Source: Micromonospora_J zhanjiangensis
GTDB lineage: Bacteria; Actinomycetota; Actinomycetes; Mycobacteriales; Micromonosporaceae
Direction: 5' to 3'
Assembly: GCF_042650605.1 (NCBI RefSeq)
Contig: NZ_JBHSBN010000018.1
Span: 72,794-136,793, forward strand
Length of the DNA: 64,000 nt
Positions 55,101 through 63,200 of the stretch are shown piece after piece. The position numbers and the translations under genes were made by a program. Below the pieces are notes generated by a model, which was not told the DNA's origin, ran no database searches, and worked only from the letters and a program-made list of their open reading frames with translations. Within the stretch, counting starts at the first letter, position 1, and every line of letters begins with the position of its first letter.

Positions 55101-57216
55101 CGGCGGGCACGGCCAGCGACACCATGCCGCCGCGCCCGGCGATCGCCGACAGCGCCTGGCTGCGCAGCGCCACCACGCGGGCGCCGTCCTCCAGTGACAG
55201 GGCGCCGGCCACACAGGCGGCGGCGATCTCACCCTGCGAGTGCCCGACCACGGCATCCGGCTGTACGCCGGATGACCGCCACGCCTCGGCCAGCGACACC
55301 ATCACCGCCCACAGCAGCGGCTGCACCACGTCGACCCGGTTGAGGTCCGGCCCGCCCGGCGTCCCGCGCAGCACGTCGATCGGCGACCACGGCACGTACG
55401 CCCGCAACGCCCGGTCGCACTCGTGCAGCCGGGCCGCGAACGGCTCGCAACTGTCCAGCAGCCCGACGGCCATGCCGATCCACTGGGAACCCTGACCGGG
55501 GAAGACGAAAACGGTCTTGCCGGCCGGGCCGGTGGTGCCGCGGACCACGGTGGCGCCGGGCAGCCCGGTGCCGGCGATCTCGTCCAGCCCGGCCAGCAGT
55601 TCGTCGCGGTTGTCGGCCACCACGACGACCCGGTGGTCCAGTGCGGCCCGCGACAGCCCCAGCGAGTAGCCCAGGTCGGCCTCGGTGATCGCCGGGTCGG
55701 CGAGCAGGGCTCGGACCCGGGTGGCCTGAGCGGCCAGCGCCGGTTCCGAGCGGGCCGACAGCGGCACGGCGACCAGCCGCGGCCGCGGCTCGCCGGCCGG
55801 CTCGGCGGCGTCGGCCCGGTCGGGGGCCTCCAGGATCACGTGGGCGTTGGTGCCGCTGATGCCGAACGCCGAGATCCCGGCCCGGCGCGGCCGGTCGGCC
55901 GCGGTGTCCCACGGCCGGGCCTCGGTCAGTACGCGCACACCGGCGCCGTCCCACTCCACGTGCCGGGTGGGCGTGTCGACGTGCAGCGTCCGCGGCAGCA
56001 GGCCGTGCTGCATCGCCAGCACCATCTTGATCAGCCCGGCCACACCGGCCGCGGCCTGCGTGTGGCCCAGGTTCGACTTGACCGAGCCGAGCCACAGCGG
56101 CCGGGCCGGGTCCCGCTCGCGGCCGTAGGTGGCCAGCAGCGCGTTCGCCTCGATCGGGTCACCGAGCCGGGTGCCGGTGCCGTGCGCCTCCACCACGTCC
56201 ACGTCGTGCCCGGTCAGCACGGCGTCGGCGAGGGCCTGCTCGATCGCCTTCTGCTGGGCCGCCCCGCTGGGCGCGGTCAGCCCGTTGGAGGCGCCGTCCT
56301 GATTGAGGGCGGTGCCGCGGACCGTCGCGAGCACCGGGTGCCCCAGCCGGCGGGCGTCGGAGAGCCGTTCCAGCAGCACCACGCCGGCACCGTCGGAGAA
56401 GCCGGTGCCGTCGGCCGCGTCGGCGAACGCCTTGCACCGGCCGTCCGGGGCCAGCCCCCGCTGGCGGCTCATCTCCAGGAAGATGCCGGGTGTCGACATC
56501 ACGGTCGCGCCACCGGCCAGTGCCATCGTGCACTCGCCGCTGCGCAGCGCCCGTACCGCCAGGTGCAGTGCCACCAGCGACGACGAGCAGGCGGTGTCGA
56601 TCGACACCGCGGGACCCTCCAGCCCGAAGGTGTACGCCACCCGGCCCGACGCCACACTGGGCGTGGTGCCGGTCAGCAGATATCCCTCGAGGTCCTCGGT
56701 GGCGTCGCGGGGATCGGTGCCCCCGTACCCCTGGGCGATGACCCCGAGGAACACCCCGGTACGGCTGCCGCGGACCGAGGTCGGGTCCAGTCCGGCCCGC
56801 TCGAACACCTCCCAGGACGTCTCCAGCAGCAGCCGCTGCTGCGGGTCCATGGCCAGTGCCTCCCGCGGGCTGATCCCGAAGAATCCCGCGTCGAAATCCA
56901 TCGCGCCGTCGACGAAGCCACCGCGCCGGGTGCAGACCTTCCCGGGCAGGCCGGGCTCGGGGTCGTACATCGCCGCGGTGTCCCAGCCCCGGTCCTCGGG
57001 GAAGTCCGACAGCTTGTCGCAGCCCTCGGCCAGCACCTCCCACAGCTGTTCCGGGCTGTCCACGCCGCCGGGGAAACGGCAGCTCATCGCGACGACGGCG
57101 ATCGGCTCGTGCGCCCGCTCCTCCTGCTCGGCGAGCAGCCGCCGGGTGCTGCGCAGCTCGTTGGTGGCGCGCTTGAGGTATTCCCGAAGGGTCTGTTCGT
57201 TGGTGTTGTCCGGCAC
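46192..57216 (-). CDS. Type I modular PKS, two modules: KS-AT-KR(inactive)-ACP and KS-AT-DH-ER-KR-ACP
   Basis: 3674 aa from the GTG at 57216 (GAAGGG 8 nt upstream, and the family N-terminus PDNTNEQTLREYLKR starts there); a GTG at 57249 overlaps the upstream TGA. Module 1: docking helix, KS (Cys at about 210), AT at about 565-860 with GHSQGEIAAACVAGAL and YASH (methylmalonyl type), KR about 1000-1440, ACP Ser at about 1502. The KR keeps GGTGGLG, Tyr and Asn but has Ala for the catalytic Ser (LFSALSAVLG) and Arg for Lys, so it should be inactive. Module 2: KS (Cys about 1734), AT with YASH (about 2090-2385), DH with HAVHGTVLLP and HPALLDAALQ, ER with HAAAGGVGMAA, KR with intact K-S-Y-N, ACP (about 3552), C-terminal docking helices. 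Confidence 0.94.
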   Translation of the reverse strand: MPDNTNEQTLREYLKRATNELRSTRRLLAEQEERAHEPIAVVAMSCRFPGGVDSPEQLWEVLAEGCDKLSDFPEDRGWDTAAMYDPEPGLPGKVCTRRGGFVDGAMDFDAGFFGISPREALAMDPQQRLLLETSWEVFERAGLDPTSVRGSRTGVFLGVIAQGYGGTDPRDATEDLEGYLLTGTTPSVASGRVAYTFGLEGPAVSIDTACSSSLVALHLAVRALRSGECTMALAGGATVMSTPGIFLEMSRQRGLAPDGRCKAFADAADGTGFSDGAGVVLLERLSDARRLGHPVLATVRGTALNQDGASNGLTAPSGAAQQKAIEQALADAVLTGHDVDVVEAHGTGTRLGDPIEANALLATYGRERDPARPLWLGSVKSNLGHTQAAAGVAGLIKMVLAMQHGLLPRTLHVDTPTRHVEWDGAGVRVLTEARPWDTAADRPRRAGISAFGISGTNAHVILEAPDRADAAEPAGEPRPRLVAVPLSARSEPALAAQATRVRALLADPAITEADLGYSLGLSRAALDHRVVVVADNRDELLAGLDEIAGTGLPGATVVRGTTGPAGKTVFVFPGQGSQWIGMAVGLLDSCEPFAARLHECDRALRAYVPWSPIDVLRGTPGGPDLNRVDVVQPLLWAVMVSLAEAWRSSGVQPDAVVGHSQGEIAAACVAGALSLEDGARVVALRSQALSAIAGRGGMVSLAVPAADVRELIAGWDGRIGVAAVNGPAATVVSGDADALAELMAVCERDGLRARTVPVDYASHGPHVDAIRDRLAEVLTGITPRAADVAFYSTVTGAVTDGASLDAGYWFTNLRQPVELEQAVRRLAIDGYRVFIECSPHPVLTSGVQGTVDDLGPAVGQVTVVGTLRRDDGGPRRLLTSLAEAWAGNARVDWGRAVGPARRIDLPTYPFQRTRYWLAPPERTIVAESAADARFWDSVTRTDVAQVARELSVRPDTPLEAVVPALSSWRRRAQDEARADGWRYRLQWQRHQAGTAVRGHWLVVVTGDGRDSATYAAVVAALSARGVQVSTLVVPAAERGPVSEALASAGPADGVLSLLTLDETPDAAHPDLPAGLTAQLALIQALADRPVAPLWTVTRGAVSTGATDTASAAAQAAAWGLGGVAAVEQPALHGALVDLPEELDNAALDRFCAVLGTAAGTEDRFAVRGGAVLVPRLARAPRTTGASAWQPSGTVLVVGGTGGLGAHVARRLAEQGVSRLVLAGRRGPQAPGAEELAAELTAAGTPTTVVACDAADRDALAALLDSVRGGDTPLTAVVHTAGVRADAPAGELTAESLAAAHRGRALVAANLTELVDEQLVLFSALSAVLGLPGQAGYAGGNAVVESLARQRAAAGRPVVCLGWGPWADSGVAEDPETIAVQHRHGIPPMEPRVALAAMGDAIADGEVSLYVADIDWRRFGAAFTASGSRPLIAGIPEARTGGAEEEPATAGAGTALAAQLAAVPEADQLRMLLEAVQVQVALVLGHGSAGPIRPDMPFKDVGFDSIMGVELRNRLNRLTGLRLPATLVFDYPSPVVLAEYLRAELAGVTAGPGEVACPGASDEPIAIVGMSCRFPGGVRGPDDLWRLVESGTDAVAEWPEDRGWDAAGLYHPDPDETGRTYTVSGGFLDEPAHFDAGFFGISPKEATAMDPQQRLLLESTWEALEQAGLDPHGVRGSRTGVFVGMSYQDYLARLRHAPDGFEGHLMMGNTASVGSGRVAYTFGLEGPALTIDTACSSSLVAMHLAARSLRSGECTMALAGAVVVMATPGMFLEFSRQRALAPDGRCKAFGADADGFGAAEGVGMLVMERLSDAVANGHRVLAVVRGTATNQDGASNGLSAPNGPAQQRVIRQALSDAGLTAGEVDAVEAHGTGTALGDPIEAQALFATYGRDRNPEQPLWLGSLKSNIGHAQAAAGVGGVIKMIMAMRHGTLPRTLHADVPSPHIDWSPGTIKLLGENLPWPSTGRPRRSAVSSFGISGTNAHVILEEPPAPAEVPPAGAPAAPVLPILLSAASEAALRDQATLLRAQLSPAVALPDLAHALSFGRARLRHRAVLLAGDHDRLGDALDALAGQRPSADVVLGAANPAGRTVLVFPGQGSQWPAMARELLDTSPVFTGAIEECERALQRYVPWSLTAVLRGEPGTPELTAAEVVQPVLFAVMVALARLWETFGIRPDAVVGHSQGEIAAAHIAGALSLDDAARVVALRSQALTAITGRGAMASVALTAADVRERLSAWPGRLDVAVVNGPRATVLSGDADAVAEFVAACEAEGIRARTVPVDYASHGPHVDAIRERLAEVLSGIEPRTAPIAFYSTVTGEPVDTAGLDAGYWFTNLRQPVEFERAVRRLAADGFRTFVESSPHPVLLTGLQDTLEDAGITDAVCTGTLRRDEGGLVRVLTGAAELFVRGAPADFTGYLPGTGRPVDLPTYPFQRQRYWLEAPAEAADAGELGLEPVSHPLLGAAVAMADGDATVLTASLSTRTHPWLADHAVHGTVLLPGAALVELAVRAGDQAGCGHLRELTLQAPLILTGEAAQVQVVLGGAGADGARPVSIHSRTPGRPWVCHAEGVVDDAAPAAEFTLDAWPPPGAEPIPLDDLYARLAEVGLDYGPAFRGLRAAWQRDDRVYTEVVLAAGAPDGFGIHPALLDAALQGVALTPAAAAVGNGIVLPFAWSGVTLHAVGASALRVELRPAGPGAVGLRMADASGAALATVEELSLRPVSRGQLDLARTSHHDAEHTVAWQPFTAGGEPSPCAVLGDFPYDLGPATVRATDLDALREAPVPPAVLVAAPREVPAGDPRAAIEPVLRLLQQWLRDPAFEGSRLVVITHDAAAVRPGEHLTGLASSSVWGLVRSAESEHPGRFSLVDLDGRPGAAAALPAAVWTGEPQVAVREGALFVPRLVRARADRALVPPAGAETWQLVVDGAGGFDDLALAEFPQATAPLTDGQLRLSVRAVGVNFRDVVLALGMVAQDGRAAATEAAGVVLEVGPGVTGVRPGDRVMGLMSAGVGPVTTTDHRLVTRIPDGWSFAQAAATPAAFLTALYALRDLAQAQPGERLLLHAAAGGVGMAATQVARHLGLQVYGTAHPGKWETLRRLGYPDAHIASSRTLDFEQAFSGGVDIVLNSLAGDFVDGSLRLLRSGGRFVEMGKTDIRDAEAVAGAHPGVHYQSFDVLDRGPEHVRAMLADLLELAEQGVISPLPITAFDIRQAPAAFRHLSQARHTGKIVLTLPAPLDPEGTVLVTGATGTLAGHLIDHLVTRHGVRHLLLAGRQGPHHPRAAELTARLEGLGARVTLAACDTGDPADLTRLLSMVDPAHPLTTVVHTAGALADATLDALTEHHLQTALRGKAEGAWHLHTAIRNHPVTQFLMFSSAAGTLGNAGQANYAAANAYLDALAQHRHAAGEPATSLAWGLWDLPDGMTGHLRAADHARVARSGVLPFSIAEGLAMFDDALAAGLPVHILNRFSPSALRARAEAKMLPPILTGLAARPARRTAADGDIGGSMTLSRRLAALDQAGQVDHVLDLLRRHVATVLGHTDPNALDAGLALKELGFDSLSAVEFRNRVNAATGLRLPATAVFEYPTLDALSRHVIGELAPAAEPAGAPAAVLGELARVETMLGTVQLDDAAQSAVGRRLRDLLARVDGTAAGSDGTADRLAEASDDEIFDFIERELKI

Positions 57217-57245
57217 GGCGGCCGCCCTTCTCGTCGTTTGCGGAT

Positions 57246-60200
57246 TCACTGGCCCAGGCCCAGCTCGTTGTCAAGGACGTCGAACAGGTCGTCGTCGCTG
57301 ACGAGATCGAGGTCGCCGGAGTCGGTCGAGGTGTCGCCGGCACCGGACTGGCCGCTGTTCCACTTCCACAGCAGGGCCTGGATGCGTGCCGCGATGCGCT
57401 GATGCTGGTCGGCGTCGGTTTCGAGGTCGGTCAGCACGGCCTCGAACCGGTCGAGTTCGGAGAGAACGGTGGCGGCCGGGGCGACCGGCTCGGGAGCCAC
57501 CAGGTCACACAGGTGCTCGGCCAGGGCGTCGACCGTCGGGTGGTCGAAGACCAGGGTGGCGGGCAGCCGCAGACCGGTCGCCGTGTTGAGCCGGTTGCGC
57601 AGCTCCAGCGCGGTGAGCGAGTCGAAGCCGAGCTCCTTGAACGTCCGGTCGCTGTGCACCGGGGCGGCGCCGCTGAACCCGAGGACCGCGGCGACACTGT
57701 CGCGGACCAGCTCGGCCAGCAGCCCGGTCTGTTCGGTACTGGTCCGGCCGGTGAGCCGGGCCTGCAACGCCGAGGCGCCACCGCCACCGGCACCGGCCGA
57801 GTCGGCCACCCGCCGGGCCGGCTGCCGGTCCAGCACCCCGAGCAGCGCCGGCGCGTGTTCCCGCAGCGCCTGCATGTCGGTGCGGGCCGCCAGCACCGCC
57901 GCCCGGTCAGCGGTGATCGCCGCGTCGAACAGGTCCAGGCCCTGCTCGGTGCCGAGCGGCAGGAAACCGCCGCGGCCCATCCGCTGCCGGTCGGTGTCGG
58001 ACAGGTGCCCGGTCATGCCGCTCGCGTCGGCCCACAGACCCCACGCGATCGACGTCGCCGGCAGGCCCCTCGCCCGCCGCTGCTGGGCCACGGCGTCGAG
58101 GTACGCGTTCGCCGCCGCGTAGGCGCCCTGCCCGGCGGTGCCCATCGTCCCGGCCGCCGACGAGAACACCACGAAGTGCCGTACCGGGTGGTCGCGGGTC
58201 AGCCGGTCCAGGTGGTCCACGCTGTCGGCCTTGGGCCGCAGCGCCGTGTCGATCAGGTCACCGGTCAACCGGTCGACGGTGGCGTCGGCCAGCGCCCCGG
58301 CGGTGTGCACCACCGTGGCGAGCGGATGCCCCGGATCGATGCCGTCCAGCAGCCGGCGCAGCGCCCCGGCGTCCCCGGTGTCGGCTGCGGCCAGGGTTAC
58401 CCGGGCCCCCAAGCTCTCCAGCTCCGCGGTGAGCGCGGCGGCCGATGGGTGCGCCGGCCCCTGCCGGCTGACCAGCAGCAGGTGGCGCACCCCGTGCCGG
58501 GTGACCAGGTGCCGCGCGACGTGCCCGCCGAGTGTGCCGGTCGCCCCGGTGATCAGCGCCGTGCCACCGGTGTCGACCGGCGCCGGCAGGGTGAGCACCA
58601 CCTTGCCGGTGTGCCGGGCCTGGCTCAGGTACCGGAACGCGGCCGGTGCCTGACGGATGTCGAAGGCGGTCGTGCGCAGCGGGGTGACCACCCCCTGCCG
58701 GGCGAGTTCCAGCAGGTCCCGCAGCATGCTCTGGACGTAGTCGGGACCCGGGTCCATCACGTCGAACGCCGCGTAGCGCACCCCGGGATGGGCCGCGGCC
58801 ACCTCCTCGGCGTCCCGGATGTCGGTCTTGCCCATCTCGATGAACCGGCCACCGTCGCCGAGCAGCCGCAGCGAGGCGTTCACGTAGTCGCCCGCCAGAC
58901 TGTTGAGCACCACGTCGACACCACCGGCGAACGCATGCTCGAAGTCCAGGGTGCGCGACGAGGCGATGTGCGTGCCGGGGTAGCCCATGGCCTGCAGCGT
59001 GTCCCACTTGGCGGGGCTCGCCGTGCCGTAAACCTCCAGGCCCCAGTGCCGCGCCAGCTGGGTGGCCGCCATGCCGACACCACCGGTCGCGGCGTGGATC
59101 AGCAGCCGCTCGCCCGAGCGCACCCGGGCCAGGTCGCGCAGGCCGTACAGGGCGGTCAGGAACACCACCGGCGCCCCGGCGGCCTCGGCGAACGTCCAGT
59201 TCGCCGGCTTGCCGACGAGCAGCCGGCTGTCGGCCACCGACACCGGCCCGATCCGGCCGATCAGCCCCATCACCTCGTCGCCGGGCCGCAGCCCGGTGAC
59301 GCCCGGGCCGACCTCCAGCACCACACCGGCGCCCTCGGACGCGGCCGGGCGGCCGTCGTCGCGGACCATGCCCAGGGTGATCAGGATGTCCCGGAAGTTG
59401 AGGCCCGCGGCGCGGACCGCCAGCCGCACCTGGCCCTCGGCCAGCGGGGCGTTCGCCTCCGGGCACGGGACCAGCTCGAGTCGGTCCAGACTGCCCTTCA
59501 CCGACGCGTCCAGCTGCCACGGCTCGTCACCGTCCGGGACCGGCAGCCCGGCCAGCTCGGCGGCCCGCCGCAACCGGGGCACCAGCACCGTGTCCGCGCG
59601 GAGCGCCAGCTGCGGTTCCCCGGACGCGACCGCCGCCGCCAGGGCGCTCAGCGAGGCGTCCCGCCCATCCACGTCGATCAGCGCAAACCGGCCCGGATGT
59701 TCGGTCTGCGCCGACCGGACCAGGCCCCACACCGCAGCCGCGGCCGAGTCGGTGACCTCCTCGCCGGGGTGGGTGGCCAGCGCCTCCCGGGTGACCACGA
59801 CCAACCGCCGGTCGGCCAGCCGCTCGTCGTCGATCCACGCCTGCAGCAGCGGCAGCACCCGGTCCAGCGCGTCGCGTACCGGCTCGCCGGACACCACGGT
59901 GAGGACCGCTCCCGCGGCGTCACCGTCCGTGACCGCGTCGTCGACCGAGGCGGCCGGGCGGACCTGCGGCAACAGGTCCGCCAAGCCCAGCGGGTCACCG
60001 CCGAGCAGGGTCAGGCCCGCACCCGGCTCGGTCGCCTCCAGGGCGCCGGGGGCGGGCACCCAGTCGAGGGCGAGCAGGTCGTCGGCGGCCGGCCCGGCGA
60101 CCTGGGCCGGGCGCACCGGCCGGACCGCCAGCGCGTCCACCCGCAGCACCGGAGCCCCGGCGGCGTCCACGACGTCCAGCGTGTACACGTCCTCGCCAGC

Positions 60201-63200
60201 CGAAGAGATCCGGGCCCGGACCCGGCCCGCACCGACCGCGCTGAGCGTCACCCCGGACCAGGAGAACGGCAGCCGCGTCTCGGCGCCGTCGGCACTGAAC
60301 GCCAGCCCGTGCAGGATCGCGTCCAGCAGCGCCGGATGGATGCCGAAGTCACCGGCACCGGCCGCCTCGGGCAGCTCCGCCTCGACGTAGACGTCCCGGC
60401 CGCCGCGGCGGACCGCCCGCAGCCCCTGGAACGCCGGGCCGTACTCCAGCCCCAGCCCGGCCAGCTCCGGATAGGCGCCGCCCACCGGCACGTCGACGGT
60501 GTGCTCCGGCGGCCACACCCAGCCGGGTGCGGCGGTCTCCGGCGGTGCCGCGACCATGGTGGCCACGGCGTGCCGGCGCCACGGCGCGTCGCCCGCCCGA
60601 CCGTGGACCTCCAGCTGCCGGCGGCCCTGCTCGTCCGGCTCGGCCAGCAGCACCTGCAGCGACACCACCGTGCCGTCCGGCACCACCAGCGGCGCGTCGA
60701 TCACCAGTTCCTCGATCGTGCCGCAGCCGGCGTGGTCACCGGCCCGGACGGCGAGGTCCACGAACGCGGCGCCCGGCAGCAGCACACTGCCGAAGACCGA
60801 GTGGTCGGCCAGCCACGTCTGCGACCGGGCCGACAGGTGGCCGGTGAACAGGACACCCTGCCCGTCGGCGCGTTCCACCACACCGGTGAGCAGCGGGTGC
60901 GGGCCGCCGCCGGCCGCGGCCGTTCCGGTGGCGGCCGGCATCCAGAAGCCGGCGTGGTCGAAGGCGTACGTCGGCAGCTGTGTCACCGGCGCCGCGGGTA
61001 GCAGCCGGTCCCAGTCGACCGGGCCGCCGCCGGTGTGCAACTCGGCCACCGAGGTGAGCATGCGGCGCATCCCACCGTCGTCGCGGCGCAGCGATCCGAC
61101 CACGACCCGGTCGCCGGCCCCGGACGCCTCCACGACCTGCTGCACCCCGACGGTCAGCACCGGGTGGGCGCTGCACTCGACGAAAACGCCGTACCCGTCG
61201 GTGAGCAGCCGTTCCACGGTCGCCCCGAAGTGGACCGTCTGCCGCAGGTTGCGCACCCAGTAGTCGGCGTCCAGCCCGGCGGTGTCCACCGGCTCGGCCT
61301 CGACGGTGGAGTAGAACGCGATCGGTGCGGTCCGCGGCCGGATGCCGTCGAGCAGCCGCAGCACCTCGTCGCGGATGGCGTCGACGTGCGTCGAGTGCGA
61401 TGCGTAGTCCACCGGGATGATCCGGGCCCGGACCCCTTCGGCCTCGTACGCCGCGACGAGCGCCGCCAGCTCGGTGGCCGACCCGGAGAGCACCGTCACC
61501 GACGGCCCGTTGACCGCGGCGATGCTCACGTCGGTGCCGGCGATGCGCTCGCGCACCCGGTCGGCGGGCAGCGGGACCGAAGCCATGCCGCCCGGGCCGG
61601 TGATGGCCCGCAGCGCCTGGCTGCGCAGCGCCACCACGCGGGCGCCGTCGTCGAGGGTGAGCGCACCGGCCACGACGGCCGCGGCGATCTCACCCTGGGA
61701 GTGGCCGATCACCGCGCCGGGCCGTACGCCCCAGGACTCCCACACCGCGGCCAGCGACACCATCACCGACCACAGCGCGGGCTGGACCACGTCGACGCGC
61801 GTCAGATCGGCCGCGGTCTCGTCACCGTTCAGCGTGGCGATCAGGTCCCAGTCGACGTACGCCGACAGCGCCGCCGCACACTCGTGGATGCGCTCCCGGA
61901 ACACCGGGGACTCGGCCATCAGCGCCCGGGCCATGCCGGTCCACTGCGAACCCTGCCCCGGGAAGACGAACACGGTCGGCCCCGGCCGGCCGGCAGTGCC
62001 GGTGACCACGCCGGGCCCCGCCGTGCCGCCGGCCAGCGCGGTCAGCGCCTGGCGCAGCTCGTCGTGGCCGTCGGCGACCAGCACCGCCCGCTGCTCGAAC
62101 CGCGCCCGGCCGGTCAGCGACCGCGCCACCGAGGCCTCCGGCACCTCCGGGTGACCGGCGAGGAACTCGGCCAGCCGGTCCGCCTGGCGGTGCAGGGCCG
62201 TCTCCGAGCGGGCGCTGAGGACGAAGGCGAGCGGCTGTTCGGCCGGTTCCACGGCCGGGGTCTCGACGGTGGGCGCCTCCTCCAGGATGAGGTGGGCGTT
62301 GGTGCCGCTGATGCCGAAGGAGGAGATGCCGGCCCGGCGTTTGACGTCACCCGTCGGCCAGGGCTGGGGCTCGGTGAGCAGGGTGAGTGGGTTGTCGTTC
62401 CAGTCGATGTGGCTGGTTGGCGTGTCGACGTGCAGGGTTTGGGGTAGTTGCTGGTTTTGCAGGGCGAGGGTCATCTTGATGACTCCGGCGACTCCGGCGG
62501 CGGCCTGCGCGTGGCCGATGTTCGACTTGAGGGAGCCGAGCCACAGGGGCCGCTGGCGGCCGGTGCCGTACGTGTCGGTCAGTGCTTGGGCTTCGATGGG
62601 GTCGCCGAGTCGGGTGCCGGTGCCGTGGGCTTCGATGGCGTCGATGTCGTTCGGGGTGAGGCCGGCGTTGGCTAAGGCCTGTTGGATGACGCGTTGTTGG
62701 GCGGGGCCGTTGGGTGCGGTGAGTCCGTTGGAGGCGCCGTCCTGGTTGATCGCGGTGCCGCGGATGACGGCGAGGATCGGGTGGCCGTTGGCTTGGGCGT
62801 CGGAGAGTTTCTCCAGCAGGAGCATGCCGGCGCCTTCGGCCCAGCCGGTGCCGTCGGCGCTGTCGGCGAACGCCTTGCACCGGCCGTCCGGGGACAGACC
62901 CCGCTGCCGGGAGAAACCGACGAAGACGTTCGGGGTGGCGACGACCGTGACCCCGCCGGCCAGCGCCAGACCGCACTCCCCGTTACGCAGGGCCTGGGCC
63001 GCCAGGTGGATCGCGACCAGCGACGACGAACACGCCGTGTCGATCGTGACGGCCGGGCCCTGCAGCCCGTACGTGTAGGCGATCCGCCCCGACGCGACAC
63101 TGCCGCTGACCCCGGTGAGCAGCTGACCCTCGTAGCCGTGTGGCGCGCTGCCGCCGGCGTAGTCGTGGTACATCAGCCCGGTGAAGACGCCGGTCTGCGT

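Noticed and set aside
49009..55197. 2062-codon plus-strand frame opposite the two-module PKS
   Set aside because: Antisense shadow. Its composition (His, Gln, Arg, Gly, Val) follows from GC-rich codons read backwards.
57402..61001. 1199-codon plus-strand frame opposite the first PKS
   Set aside because: Antisense shadow of DH-ER-KR-ACP.
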